In this document: positions 25,701-35,465 of the stretch, piece after piece
How the letters are laid out: every line of letters begins with the position of its first letter
Numbering within the stretch: the first letter of the stretch is position 1
Assembly: GCA_963855995.1 (NCBI GenBank)
Contig: OY979722.1
Location: 6,356,001-6,420,000, forward strand
Direction: 5' to 3'
DNA length: 64,000 bases
From: Muricea muricata
Lineage: Eukaryota > Cnidaria > Anthozoa > Malacalcyonacea > Plexauridae
Notes under the pieces: model-generated
Told to the model about the DNA's origin: nothing
Databases searched by the model: none
What the model saw: the letters and a program-made list of their open reading frames with translations, nothing else
Translations under genes and position numbers: made by a program

Positions 25701-25816
25701 CTGCTCTTTGCAATCAACCGTGCCGCGCGCCGAATTTTTAACGTTGTTTACTATCACTCAACGTGACGTTGATGTCTACTCGACGTTACGTTTGCTTAAG
25801 TCAACGTTACGTTTGC
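25701..25816 (+). repeat. Left terminal inverted repeat of the Tc1-like element
   Basis: Matches the complement of 30353-30468. The GC-rich block GCCGCGCGCCGAA sits about 22 bp from the end. The inner part holds two copies of ACGTTACGTTTGC, a plausible transposase-binding repeat. Its first bases supply the last 13 codons and the stop of the interrupted exonuclease gene. Confidence 0.93.
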
Positions 25817-26273
25817 ACCAGTGAACTCTGGTTAGCACAGATCTACGTTTTTCGATTTACGCATACATCCGCACACAATTTAGAGCTTTTTAGCAATAAT
25901 GGTTTGTTTACGTTTCAAACGTAATTAACGTTTCAAGTGTTTGGCCAATGTCAATGATATTGAACCGTTTGAAACATACCACGGTTATTATTCATTACGT
26001 ATATTTGATGTTTTGTTCGATTAGTAATCTCGTTTGTACAATTTCATCCTTTAAATCCCTAAAATTCAGCTACTGAGACTAAATAATTGTTTATATAAAG
26101 TATACGCTTCCAAAATAAATATTCTTCGTATTTTTCAACGATTCAATTTCATTGGCCAAATGGGCGTGACAATCTTTAATAATAAAGGTGAACAGACGCG
26201 AACATTTTTGTACGAGACCAATGATGAGACCAATTCCATTTTTATGAAATAAAGTCCTAGTATAAATTTTAAT

Positions 26274-27356
26274 ATGCCATTAAATGAGCGCGGTCGAACA
26301 TTTGAAAGCGGTAAAGCTCTATCAAACGACTTAAGAAGAAGCATTATCGACGAAGTTGTATCAGCTGGAGGGAATATTGTCACGGGTTATTTTCGAGGAA
26401 CATACCAGGCAGTTGCGACAAAATTCCGCGTAGCCAGAAGCACCGTCAGAAAAGTGTGGAAAAATTTTTGTGATGACTACGTTGAAACAGCGATGCCAAG
26501 TGGTGGTCCAAATCGCAACCGTGACAAGCTGACAGGTGAAGATCTCGAATTAATTGAAGCTTTAAAAGTTGAACGAGGATCGGTCTCTTTAAGCGAAATT
26601 TGCGAAGAACTCGCAGCTCTGGGTTTACACGAGAACATTTCAGCAAGCACTATCAGTAGAGCAATAAAAAACAAGATGCCTTCTGGTAAGCGATATTCGA
26701 GAAAAAAAATTACACATTTAGCCAAAGAAAGGTTTACTCCTGAAAACATGCTTTACACCCAGCTATTCATAAATTACGTGAGCAGCAAAGATCCCTATAC
26801 CCTAAAATTCTTTGATGAAGCTGGTGTTAGAATTCCTGAGGTTGGGACTAGACTATACGGACATTCACCAGTCGGCGAACGGTGCGTGGAAGTAACACGC
26901 AAATGCCCAAGTCCCAACCACACTCTAAATGCATTAACATCGTTGTATGATGGAGTGGCCTATTTTAGCATTTTGGACGGACCAACAAATACAGCTGAAT
27001 TCTTAAATTTCTTTGATGAGGTTTGTCAGAGTACATCACCGACAACAGAAAGACCATTACTAGAGATCGGAGACACCGTAATCATGGATAATTTAAGTTG
27101 CCATCATTTTGAAGGCGGGGAAATCTTAGAGGACATTTTCAATGAGATGGGTATAGAACTGCTTTACACACCGGTATATTCGCCCGACCTTAATCCTGTC
27201 GAACATGTTTTTGCCAAAGTTAAAAATGCTTTGAATTTCGATCTCCTTCCTGTAGTACATTATGACATTAAGATGGCCATTTATGAAGCAAATGGATTAA
27301 TAAGTTCAAGTGATGTACATGGATTTTATAAGAACACGGATTACTTATTTGTATAG
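26274..27356 (+). CDS. DDE transposase of the Tc1/IS630 superfamily (DD37E)
   Basis: A complete 360-residue open frame. The N-terminal half has a helix-turn-helix (YQAVATKFRVARSTVRKVW, about 43-62) and a second winged-helix-like segment (LSEICEELAALGLHENISAS). The catalytic half shows D181 in KFFDEAG, D272 in VIMDNLSCHH and E310 in YSPDLNPVEHVF. The second D and the E are separated by 37 residues rather than the 34 of Tc1. SPDLNP is the superfamily signature. Family members cut at the inverted repeats and insert at TA, which matches the duplications seen here. It is the plus-strand gene of a convergent pair; the stop is followed by about 1 kb of non-coding DNA before the end of the second gene. 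No lesion is seen, so it may be active. Confidence 0.93.
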   Translation: MPLNERGRTFESGKALSNDLRRSIIDEVVSAGGNIVTGYFRGTYQAVATKFRVARSTVRKVWKNFCDDYVETAMPSGGPNRNRDKLTGEDLELIEALKVERGSVSLSEICEELAALGLHENISASTISRAIKNKMPSGKRYSRKKITHLAKERFTPENMLYTQLFINYVSSKDPYTLKFFDEAGVRIPEVGTRLYGHSPVGERCVEVTRKCPSPNHTLNALTSLYDGVAYFSILDGPTNTAEFLNFFDEVCQSTSPTTERPLLEIGDTVIMDNLSCHHFEGGEILEDIFNEMGIELLYTPVYSPDLNPVEHVFAKVKNALNFDLLPVVHYDIKMAIYEANGLISSSDVHGFYKNTDYLFV

Positions 27357-28376
27357 CTTATTTTTATATTGAAATAGGTCTTTTGTCTATCCTGTATCAC
27401 TTTATTTAATATACCAACGTTCTGCATGTACAAATATGAATTATCGAACACATCTTAAAAGTCTATCGACTGTACTCTAATGTTTTCATTGATATTAATA
27501 CAACTATGCGATACCAAAATGAAATTTGTAATTTGTAATACAAAATAATATGAAGTCTAATTGTTTCACACGTAAAAACAAACATTAAGAGAGCTAAAAA
27601 ATATTTTTTTAATTTTTGTACTTCAAACAGTGACATTTTATTTCAACGTTGAGTTCGACACTAAAATAGATTTAAGATACTTTATGCATTAAGTTTATAG
27701 ATAAAGATACTTTATAATGTGTGTTTTTTTTATGTGCTGTCGCTCCAGCATCACATACAGTAATGCGACAGAACCTGTCGCTCTAAAATGTTAGGTCGCA
27801 CCTAATTCATTTGTCTAATTTACAGTAATTCACGTCAAACCTACTCTGACATTAAGACAGCGCGCTAGGAGAGCGTCGTTTGACTCGGGCCTTTTATAAG
27901 TATTATAGTTCTCACCTTGTTTTGACGTGTGAAATGTACCGATTGCATGCCAATTACATATTAGCTAATGAGTATGTTTACTGTGTAAGATACAGTATTG
28001 AAACGTTTTACAGTAGGTATTAAGGCTAAATAAGGAGAATTCGGTTATCTTTAATCGAGTTTAATGAATTATATATAACAAGTAAAATAGTATGCGCACA
28101 CTGCATGTGTGCATGGTTCACCTAACAATATGTGAACTACATTTAGTATATAGCATCCGTTGACTGTTGAGCGTCTTCAATAATACATTCATGGGGTGGA
28201 ATAAATGTAAAAAAATCATTTTGTAAGGCGCTGATGAGAAACCACATTCTCCTTTTTATTATTTGAACAATTATACATTTATACATTGGGTTGTATTACC
28301 TGCATGTACACGGTAAACAACAATTCAAATTGTTACTTACGCAGCAGATTTAGTTTGTCAGCATTAAAAGTACGTT
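27357..28376. other. Non-coding gap between the convergent genes of the Tc1-like element
   Basis: About 1 kb of AT-rich sequence between two stop codons, presumably both 3' untranslated regions. An inverted motif around TGTCGCTCCAGC and ACCTGTCGCTCTA (about 27738-27786) is visible, but nothing more specific. Confidence 0.5.
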
Positions 28377-30104
28377 TTAGTTCTTTCGGTGGAGTGTCAT
28401 TAAAGCCATCGCTGCCGCCTCTTCAGAAATTTCAGGTACAAGGTTGACTTCACTTGAAACGTTTGTCATACCAGTAGATGTGTCTGCAGTACTATTTGCT
28501 GATTTGGCTTGCGAACCCGTCGCAGTATCGCTTGTTGATTTGGCTTGCGAACTTGTTGCTGAACTGCTGGTGACAGTAATAGCTTGGCCACCATAATACT
28601 GGTTATAATAAGGTGGCAGTTGTGACGGTAGAAAGTGTGCAGGATTGTAGTAATCAAAGTTTGGCCAAGAGAACATCGGCATAGGCATTGCAGCCGGATT
28701 TACAACGTTTGGGTGAAAATAATTAGGGTCGAAACCACGATGCTTGCCCTGTAGACTAGCCTGTATGGCCAATTCTATTTGATTCTCTTCTTCCTGAGCA
28801 GTATTTGGCATGCATCTTGACAAGTCCGATGAAGGCTTTGAGTCAACCTCAGGTATAAAATCATCGCTTTCTTCAGGCTCTGAATCCGATGAGACTTTAG
28901 ACGCACTAGGAAAATTAATGCCATGTTCATGTAACGCATTTTTAGCTGGATTACCTTTACGTTTTTTAGAACGATTAATTGCTTTTTCGCAACCACTTTC
29001 TTTGTAATCTTGGGTAGCTTTCTTCAAGACGTTCTTGATTGATTGCTTTCCAGGTATTTTGCCATTCATATGCTTTTTACAATAATTTTCAATAAGTAAT
29101 GTATGTTTTCGAAGTAAGTTCCAGTCAAGGATTCCGTGCCCATTCGTATAATCACCTTTATGGTTCTCGATTAGGTTGTTCTCAATTTGTTTAGTTTTAG
29201 ATTTTTGCACAGTCTGAAAAGACAAAGTTCGCCTTTTCAATTCTTCTTCGGCTTCTGAAACCAGTTTTTGTTGTTTAGAGCTTTCCTGATCAAGGCGCCG
29301 TCTATTGACTTGACCTGGATGACGCTTTTCAAGTCCGCAAGAGAATACGTCGGTACATTTTGGTAATGTACACTTTTTTTGGGAGTGACCCAATCGAAGA
29401 TGACAGTTGCCGCACGTTTTCACATCGGCGTCACCAGCAGCTGCCCTTGCAGATTCTATTCGCTCGAGTGTTTCGTCCCTTTCATGCTGCATTTGTTCTA
29501 ACTTAGCTCTTGCAAGATCAACTTTTGTTCGTGCATTATCAACGTACCTTTCAAGGGCGCTCATCGTTGAATCGTCATCTCGAGACGCATCGCCTCGAGA
29601 CGAATCGCTTTTAGTTACTTTGGACTTATCGTCAGGACACGCATCTTCTTTAGAATTGGCCAGTTCTGCGTCTCTGGACGTGAATTTGAGGGAACGAGGC
29701 TTTAATCCAACTGCTACAAGCCCATGTTTGGTTTTTACTTTTCGTTTTTTGTCAGCAGGTGATTGTTTCAATGCGCACGGCGAATCAAGCTCTGATATAC
29801 GAAGCTGGATTCTTCGCATATTTCTCTCTTCAAGAAACGTAGCTTGTTGCAACATTTCTTCAAAATTTAATTTATCTTCTTCAGTCAAGTTAATGTAATC
29901 GCCCTCGTCATCTCTAAATCTAATTCGGATTGTTTCTGCTGTGATAGATGTAAACCCTGGACAGTGTTTTTTAATATCATCGACAAGATCATAAAACGAA
30001 TACGTACTTGTGTCAATAATTCGGAACATTTTGATGAATTTCCCAGGACTATATTCTACCTTGAACTGATAGTTCGCCATAACATTTACAGTAACTTGAA
30101 ACAA
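28377..30104 (-). CDS. PB1-domain and zinc-knuckle accessory protein of the Tc1-like element
   Basis: An intact frame of 575 residues; the Met at residue 9 (MANYQFKVEY) is an equally good start. Residues about 10-103 read as a PB1 domain: basic lysines early (FKVEYSPGKFIKMFRI) and the acidic OPCA-type stretch FRDDEGDYINLTEED. A charged region follows, then a predicted coiled coil (about 182-222). A zinc-knuckle-like cluster has C231, C234, H240 and C245 with more cysteines at 250 and 256. Later come a helical basic region (KKRKG) and a low-complexity Pro/Tyr/Asn and Ser/Thr-rich tail. PB1 domains make head-to-tail contacts, and zinc knuckles bind nucleic acid. A role in assembling the transposase complex or in target choice is inference. 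It lies wholly inside the 116-bp inverted repeats, so it moves with the element. Confidence 0.85.
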   Translation of the reverse strand: MFQVTVNVMANYQFKVEYSPGKFIKMFRIIDTSTYSFYDLVDDIKKHCPGFTSITAETIRIRFRDDEGDYINLTEEDKLNFEEMLQQATFLEERNMRRIQLRISELDSPCALKQSPADKKRKVKTKHGLVAVGLKPRSLKFTSRDAELANSKEDACPDDKSKVTKSDSSRGDASRDDDSTMSALERYVDNARTKVDLARAKLEQMQHERDETLERIESARAAAGDADVKTCGNCHLRLGHSQKKCTLPKCTDVFSCGLEKRHPGQVNRRRLDQESSKQQKLVSEAEEELKRRTLSFQTVQKSKTKQIENNLIENHKGDYTNGHGILDWNLLRKHTLLIENYCKKHMNGKIPGKQSIKNVLKKATQDYKESGCEKAINRSKKRKGNPAKNALHEHGINFPSASKVSSDSEPEESDDFIPEVDSKPSSDLSRCMPNTAQEEENQIELAIQASLQGKHRGFDPNYFHPNVVNPAAMPMPMFSWPNFDYYNPAHFLPSQLPPYYNQYYGGQAITVTSSSATSSQAKSTSDTATGSQAKSANSTADTSTGMTNVSSEVNLVPEISEEAAAMALMTLHRKN

Positions 30105-30352
30105 GCAAACGAAAATACGAACATTGGAAGTGCTAGTGAGGTTTGGTGAGGGCGTGTTTTGTGTTGTCTCCTGATAGGTTAGTTGTCAACAAGGCGGAAG
30201 CTGTTATTCACTGTAATAATTACGTACTCTACTGCATATTTAATTTGTATTATCACTGAAACTACACTGCAGCTAAATTGCAATGTGTTCGTACTTCTTA
30301 GCGAAAAATTAGTTTACAAACGTCAAGTTGGGCAAACGTAACGTTCACTTAA

Positions 30353-30468
30353 GCAAACGTAACGTTCACTTAAGCAAACGTAACGTCGAGTAGACATCAA
30401 CGTCACGTTGAGTGATAGTAAACAACGTTAAAAATTCGGCGCGCGGCGCGGTTGATTGCAAAGAGCAG
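30353..30468 (-). repeat. Right terminal inverted repeat of the Tc1-like element
   Basis: Inverted copy of 25701-25816. On its inner side the GCAAACGTAACGT repeat occurs three times at 21-bp spacing (about 30332-30394), one more than on the left. Confidence 0.93.
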
Positions 30469-33400
30469 TATTGACGTAAAAAATGACTTGAAATTTATCG
30501 ATAATCGGCACGATCGCTACCAAACTTTCGTAGGAAATCTTTATTCTCCAAACGAAGACCACGGCTCCATCACTCATGGAATGGCTCTCAAAATCGCAGA
30601 AAGTGGGTTATCGTACAATGATCTTCTGGCGCTATGGGAAAAGTTTGGAGAACCCGGAGTTGTTGGAATTCTATCCATGCCGCCATATAAATTACACGAT
30701 CGTTCGCAACGTAGAACGTCGGATAAAAGTCGCCCAAGAGTCACGAAAAACAAGCGGATTCTTTCAAATATTGTTAAATACTTTAAATCAAATAATGTTT
30801 CAACTACATCCAATAGTAGTTAGGAGAAAATTCAAATATCCAATAAAATTTTCAATATAAATTTGAATCAACAACAAAATACACTTTTTACGCCGAATGC
30901 GTGAATTTTGCGTGTTTTAGTCTGAATGCGCCTGCAAAATTATGTACGCGCATGTCATATCATTGATCTTGCAGAGTGCGGTAAAGCGAGACGAAAAGCG
31001 TGACCGCGCCGCAACAAACACAACACATCTCCCAAACGAGTTCGGAAAGGTACCCTGAAAATTTGTGCATTAGCAGATATACACTTATCACGTCCGAGAT
31101 AAAAAAATAAAAATATTCTGTTGATTGAAATTTTTAAAAAAGCTGAAATTTCATAACAAAAAATTGGGTCAACAGAATTTTTTTAAACTTTCCAAAAAAA
31201 TTTCTTTGAACCAAAGTTAATGATTTATCAAAAAAAAAGTAGGGGTAACCGAGCTAGTTTTTGAAAGAAACTGGAAAAACGACAATTTTACATCCATTTT
31301 TGAAATATTGCATTCGTCCTAGTTGCCATGGAAACAAGAAATATTGCCAAATATTGTTTTAATTGTAACAAGTCTTGCACGTTCTTTAATTTTACATAAA
31401 TTTAGAACCGTATTTTTACGTTAAATAGAGATCAAAACGATTTCATTCTTTACATTGGAAAGTGTATTGAGCCACCTTAACTACAATATCAGATAAAGAA
31501 GATGTAGACGATGGACAACACGTGGACACCATATCAGACGTAGAAAGCGTGGAAGATGTCCAAACCTTTAAAACCGTTTCAGATGAAGAAGACGTGAACG
31601 ATGGGGAAAACGCTAACCAGCCCACTCTGGATCAATATTCCCCTGAATTTTTATTGTGCGCAGCTGGCAATCTAGAGCATGTAGCTGAACAGGTTGTAAA
31701 CCTTGGAACACGCTTGCGACAGGCTCCTTTTCTGGACGTAGATGCGTGTTTGAATGAGATAATATCTTCCTGCAAAAGTATTGTTGATTCTGTTCAACAT
31801 GTGCAAAAAATAGCTGAGAAATATACCTTACAACGTAGTAACGACAACGGCAGTTTGGACCAAATACATATTTTTGAAGATCCATCCACACAGCGTGATC
31901 CTGGAAAACGACCAATAATACTTTCTGATGCCAACAAAAGGTATCTTATCAATCTTGGTCCTTGTCAGCCTAAGTTAGATACCTTTCCAAAGAATTCTAA
32001 CATCAGAAAGTCAGTACAAAATCGGTTTTCGTCATCATGGTACAGAGAGTATCCGTTCTTGGAGTATAGCATCTCGAAAGACTCTGCTCGTTGTTTTGTG
32101 TGTTCTCTATTTCCATCTGGCATTGATCGTCCCAAAGCGGAAGATGCATGGATAAAAGGCACAAGAAGTTGGAATAAAATGAAGGGCAGTCAGGGAAAAG
32201 GCAAACAAGGAAAATTAAACAAGCACTTTAGCAGTAAATCCCATAAGTCTTCGTTGCAAGATTTCGTTAATTTTTGCCAAGGAGACCGTCATATTGAAGT
32301 GTTATGGGACAAGGAAGTCCGTTCGCAGTTGGTCGATGATGAGAAGCTCCTGCAAGACCAGAGAGAAGTTATATCTATTTTACTAGACATTTCAAGAACA
32401 CTTGCCCGACAAGGACTTGCGTTCCGAGGAAATGAAAATGAAGACGATGGAAACTTTTGTCAAATAGTTGGACTGATGAGTCGGCACGTTTCCTCGCTTA
32501 AAGGATGGATAGACTCGCGAGCAAAACGAAAGTATAAAACAACTTACATGGGTCCTGAGAGCCAAAATGAATTTATCAAGATGTTAGCCGATGAATGCAG
32601 AGAAATGATAGATGCAGAGATAGGCAAGGCTCCTTTTACAGCTGTAATTGCAGATACCACCCCGGATGTGTCCAATGATGACCAAATGGCCTTCGCTGTT
32701 CGATTTGTTAATGAAGAGGGAAAACCATGCGAACGTTTACTCGAGACCAAGAAAGTAATCGATAAGACGGGCGCAGGCCTTGCTAAAGCTATATTGCAAG
32801 CAGCACAAGAAAGAAATGTAGACACCACCACCATCAGGTATCATCAATGTCTGGAAAATACAAGGGAGCACAACAGATTCTTTCAGAATTATTAGAGCGA
32901 CATGTTATTTATACGGCTTGTCTGCCTCATGGCTCGAATTTAGTTATTGAACATGCGTCCGATGCAAGCCCTATCATCAGTAATATGTATGACAACATAG
33001 AAGCACTGTATGTTTTCTTTGCAGCAAGCACGAAACGTACTTTCAACCTAAATGACGTGATGAAAACGTCTTCAAACTGTCTGAAATTAACTAACTTGTC
33101 GAAAACAAGATGGAGTGCGCGGCCAGATGCGATAAAAGCAGTTTGGGTAGATTACGACGAGATTTGCCGAAGTTTGCAAGAGATATCTCAAGATTGGAAA
33201 TTTGACCAAGAGAGCAGAACCAAAGCATTTGGGTTGCTGAGCAAAATAAAAAGCTTTGACTTTATTTTTGCTCTTATGTTCATGAAGAACATAATGTTTA
33301 AAATGAAGATGATGATTGACCTTCTCCAAACGGAGGAGTTGGATGTTAGCGGTGCCCTGTTGGCGATGCAAGAGACAAAAGACAGTCTTCAGAGAATTCG

Positions 33401-34656
33401 AAGAACTGAAAACGCCATTGATGACGAAGTCCAGGCTGCGTGCCTATTCGCACGCCAATTCAACGTTGACGCAGAAGCTGAATTTCAAAGGATTCATCGA
33501 ACACGTGTTCCACCAAGACGCCTGGATCCAAATCCCGAAACCCAGACCAATATGTCTATGGCTACGTTTTACAGAAAAGAGGTTTTCCTTTTTCTTGACA
33601 CAATGGTGGAGGTTTTATCAGCAAAGATACATGGCCTTGAGGACTCATTTAAACCATCTATCGATGTCCTCGACCCAAATCTAATTCCAACGATCGACAA
33701 GGTGGTAAAACTAGCGAATCAGTTTCCAAGCGACATTCCCGACCCAGAAGCGTTCCTAGCTGAATTGGAGATTTTTAACGGGTATTACAACAAAGTGAAA
33801 GTGGAGAGGTGCGAAACAAAATTGACAATTCGCGATGCAGCGGAACTAGCCATGAAATGCAACCGAGAAAAGATGCTTTTCCCACAAGTTGCCAAAATTT
33901 ACTGCTTGTTTCTAACATCTCCCCCTTCTGTCTGCAAGAGTGAAAGGACATTTAGCCGATTAAAACTTCTTAAAAATTACTTAAGAAGTACGATGACACA
34001 AGAACGACTTGACAACCTGATGATTCTTTTTTGTGAAAGAGACATTGCTGACAAGCTTTCAATAGAAAAGGTGGTTGATAAATGGACAACAATAAGACGT
34101 CGGCGAATTATGCTTTCGTAGCTTAATTGTTACCATCGTCCACCTACTGACTACTGCAACTGTCTCCGTCTCTCCGAGGCATAACTGAAACTCTTAACAT
34201 GGTAACATTTGCACACAGTTTGAACAACCTATAGGCCAATGGCATAGGCCTTAGATATCTAACATTTTATTGAAAGCCTATTATTTGAATATATATGTTA
34301 TTTACCGGCTGGGAGGTCCGTGCTGAAAAAATATTTTCCCGAGGTCTCTTTATTAGCTAAATTCGAATAATTTGTAACAACTGTGCAGACTGCTGTAGTT
34401 TAGTTTGGGTTAAAGTTGTTAAATCGTTGAAATATCATTTTCATAAAAATGCTATTTACAGTTTTACTGGAACTTGAATTACCAAGCACAACCCTCCCCC
34501 CTTCTTTAAGCATTCAGTTTCTCTTTCACGTAAGTGACGTTGTCCGAACTAAAAACTTGAAACAGTTGAAAGTTGGTCAAAATGCTCCCCAAAATTTGGT
34601 CAAAATATCAGGACACCCCCCCCCCTCCCAATATTCATGCCTTCGCGACGTCTCTG

Positions 34657-34664
34657 GGCGTTCA
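34657..34664. repeat. Right 8-bp target duplication of hAT element 2
   Basis: GGCGTTCA, identical to 19965-19972. Confidence 0.93.
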
Positions 34665-35138
34665 CACGGTACTAGACAAACATTTGTCTGGCATTGTATA
34701 CATACGTAGCAGGTTAAAACCTTGCATGCACAGTTTGGTGGTCAAAAACTTGTCCGGATAGGGTAGTGCCGTATAAACGCAAACCGTATGCGAACTGTCC
34801 CTAAAGGAAAGAAGTTGATGAACGGAGGAAGTGCAGACAACACAGGAAGAAATGAAATATGCGTTGCCCACACAACGCAAAATTTCCATGAATTGGTCTA
34901 AATCGATATGTCTGTACATCAAATCTGATACGTAATGGTACAAATCCCTTTCCTTTACAGACTGTTTGTATTCTCGTGTTATCTACATGATTTTTCGGAC
35001 GGACACATCGACTTTGACGAATGGTAATTTTGCATTATGTGGGCAACGCGTATTTCATTTCTTCTTTCAAGTCTATTTGTCCGGATAAATATGCCTTGAT
35101 ATACAGGCACAGAAATGAACGAAAAGGCCACTTGAGTA
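34665..35138. other. Intergenic stretch with no gene seen
   Basis: No supported coding region between the hAT element and the repeat upstream of the FAM210-type gene. Confidence 0.4.
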
Positions 35139-35335
35139 AGAACCATTGACGTTTGTGTCCCACGCATGTGGCATTGCGCATGTTCATTATGCTGGTTCTG
35201 GCCAGTCAATTGCCTTTTCTGGCCAATAGGAACGCTGAACTGGCTGTTCCGCCATTATTCTGGCCAGTCAATTGCGTAATAATAGGGGGACATTTCGCAC
35301 TGCTTGGCGGCACTACTGTATACTGTGATGCAGGT
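35139..35335 (+). repeat. Dispersed CCAAT-rich repeat upstream of the FAM210-type gene
   Basis: About 195 bp, closely similar to the complement of 60832-61025. It contains several CCAAT/ATTGG-type boxes (GGCCAATAGG, GGCCAGTCAATTG) and ends about 130 bp before the start codon. It could act as a promoter, or it may simply be a mobile repeat. The open frames in both copies are coincidental. Confidence 0.7.
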
Positions 35336-35346
35336 TTTGTCCAATC

Positions 35347-35385
35347 CACCCCCCCCCCCCCTTCCTCCCCCCCCCCCCCCCCCTC
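35347..35385. repeat. Poly-C tract upstream of the FAM210-type start codon
   Basis: Two long C runs separated by TTCCT, so G-runs lie on the opposite strand. It has G-quadruplex potential and lies 80-120 bp before the ATG. Confidence 0.85.
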
Positions 35386-35465
35386 AGTACTGCGCAAATT
35401 ATATGTGGAAACCTGCTGACCAATCGAATGTTAACCGTTTACTCAGATCATATCAAAATTTAAAC

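Larger units (their letters stand above)
25701..30468 (+). mobile_element. Two-gene Tc1/IS630-like transposon, apparently intact
   Basis: TA duplication at 25699-25700 and 30469-30470. Terminal inverted repeats of 116 bp begin CTGCTCTTTGCAATCAACCG and differ at about two sites by eye. It holds two convergent intact genes, a DDE transposase (26274-27356, plus) and a PB1/zinc-knuckle protein (28377-30104, minus). Near-identical termini and open frames suggest a recent arrival. Tc1/mariner elements usually have one gene and are shorter, so the second gene and the long GC-rich termini are unusual. Confidence 0.93.
22628..30823 (+). pseudogene. Mutator-like transposase fused to a DEDDh exonuclease, split by Tc1-like insertion
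   Basis: Exons: 22628-23101, 23232-23331, 23424-25700, then the continuation 30469-30823 beyond the nested element. Intron phases agree (K-G-P-M-A-L across the second junction). Exon 3 opens with the Mutator-like transposase region, with cysteine pairs (CHLCG, CKSCRVC, CCSSWC). It then has a DnaQ/TREX-type 3'-5' exonuclease with all five residues in place, numbered from the Met at 23429: FDTET (D549, E551), GHNAATFD (D655), HDALED (H723, D728). The insertion at TA 25699-25700 swaps the native tail for 13 residues read from the transposon end. The lost tail (IDVKNDLKFID to the stop at 30823) is in frame once the insertion is removed. The enzyme was probably intact before interruption. The exonuclease may process transposon or target ends; that is inference. 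Confidence 0.88.
22489..31476 (+). mobile_element. TTAA-flanked DNA transposon (Kolobok-like?), interrupted
   Basis: Inverted ends GGTGGCTCAATACACTTT (22489-22506 and 31459-31476) are flanked by TTAA on both sides (22485-22488 and 31477-31480). It lies within a coding exon of the hAT 2 transposase. Without the Tc1-like element nested in it, its length is about 4.2 kb. TTAA duplications are known for Kolobok and piggyBac. The encoded transposase resembles the Mutator-like transposase domain rather than piggyBac, so Kolobok-like is my inference. 30824-31476 is non-coding 3' sequence. Confidence 0.9.
21669..34121 (+). pseudogene. hAT element 2 transposase, split by nested insertion and frameshifted
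   Basis: Exons: 21669-21917 (zinc-finger-like CLTCDKTMSWEYFRNRH), 22005-22097, 22219-22302, then 22449-22488. The last is broken at TTAA by an 8,988-bp insertion and resumes in frame at 31477. Across the junction the frame reads HLPAL then TTISDKEDV. The large exon holds a TTF-type finger (WYREYPFLEYSISKDSARCF with CFVC), the DUF4371 region (ARQGLAFRGNENED), IADTTPDVS, and the C-terminal dimerisation block CKSERTFSRLKLLKNYLRST near 33940. Besides the insertion there is a frameshift near 32836-32860: the usual RGQxYDGAxxMSGKYKG block is reduced to IR then SSMSGKYKG, which suggests a deletion of about 20 bp. It normally catalyses hAT excision and integration; this copy is dead. Confidence 0.9.
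19973..34656 (+). mobile_element. hAT element 2, 14.7 kb, carrying three nested elements
   Basis: The left end reads CAGGGACGTCGCTAC and the right end (reverse complement) CAGAGACGTCGCGAAG, typical hAT termini. Both sides carry the identical 8-bp duplication GGCGTTCA. Subtracting the nested insertions (20364-21337 and 22489-31476 with their duplications) leaves an element of about 4.7 kb. G/C-runs lie just inside each end, and TTGGTCAAA motifs recur there (20042-20084 and 34572-34610), plausible transposase-binding sites. The transposase gene inside is interrupted and frameshifted, so this copy is not autonomous now. Confidence 0.95.

Noticed and set aside
22489..31476. piggyBac assignment from TTAA duplications
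   Set aside because: The encoded protein has Mutator-like and DEDDh exonuclease signatures and no piggyBac-type DDD blocks that I can see.
35153..35419. Open frame sharing peptide similarity with 60747-60983
   Set aside because: The similarity is DNA-level from a dispersed repeat in opposite orientations; codon composition and the poly-C run argue against a protein.
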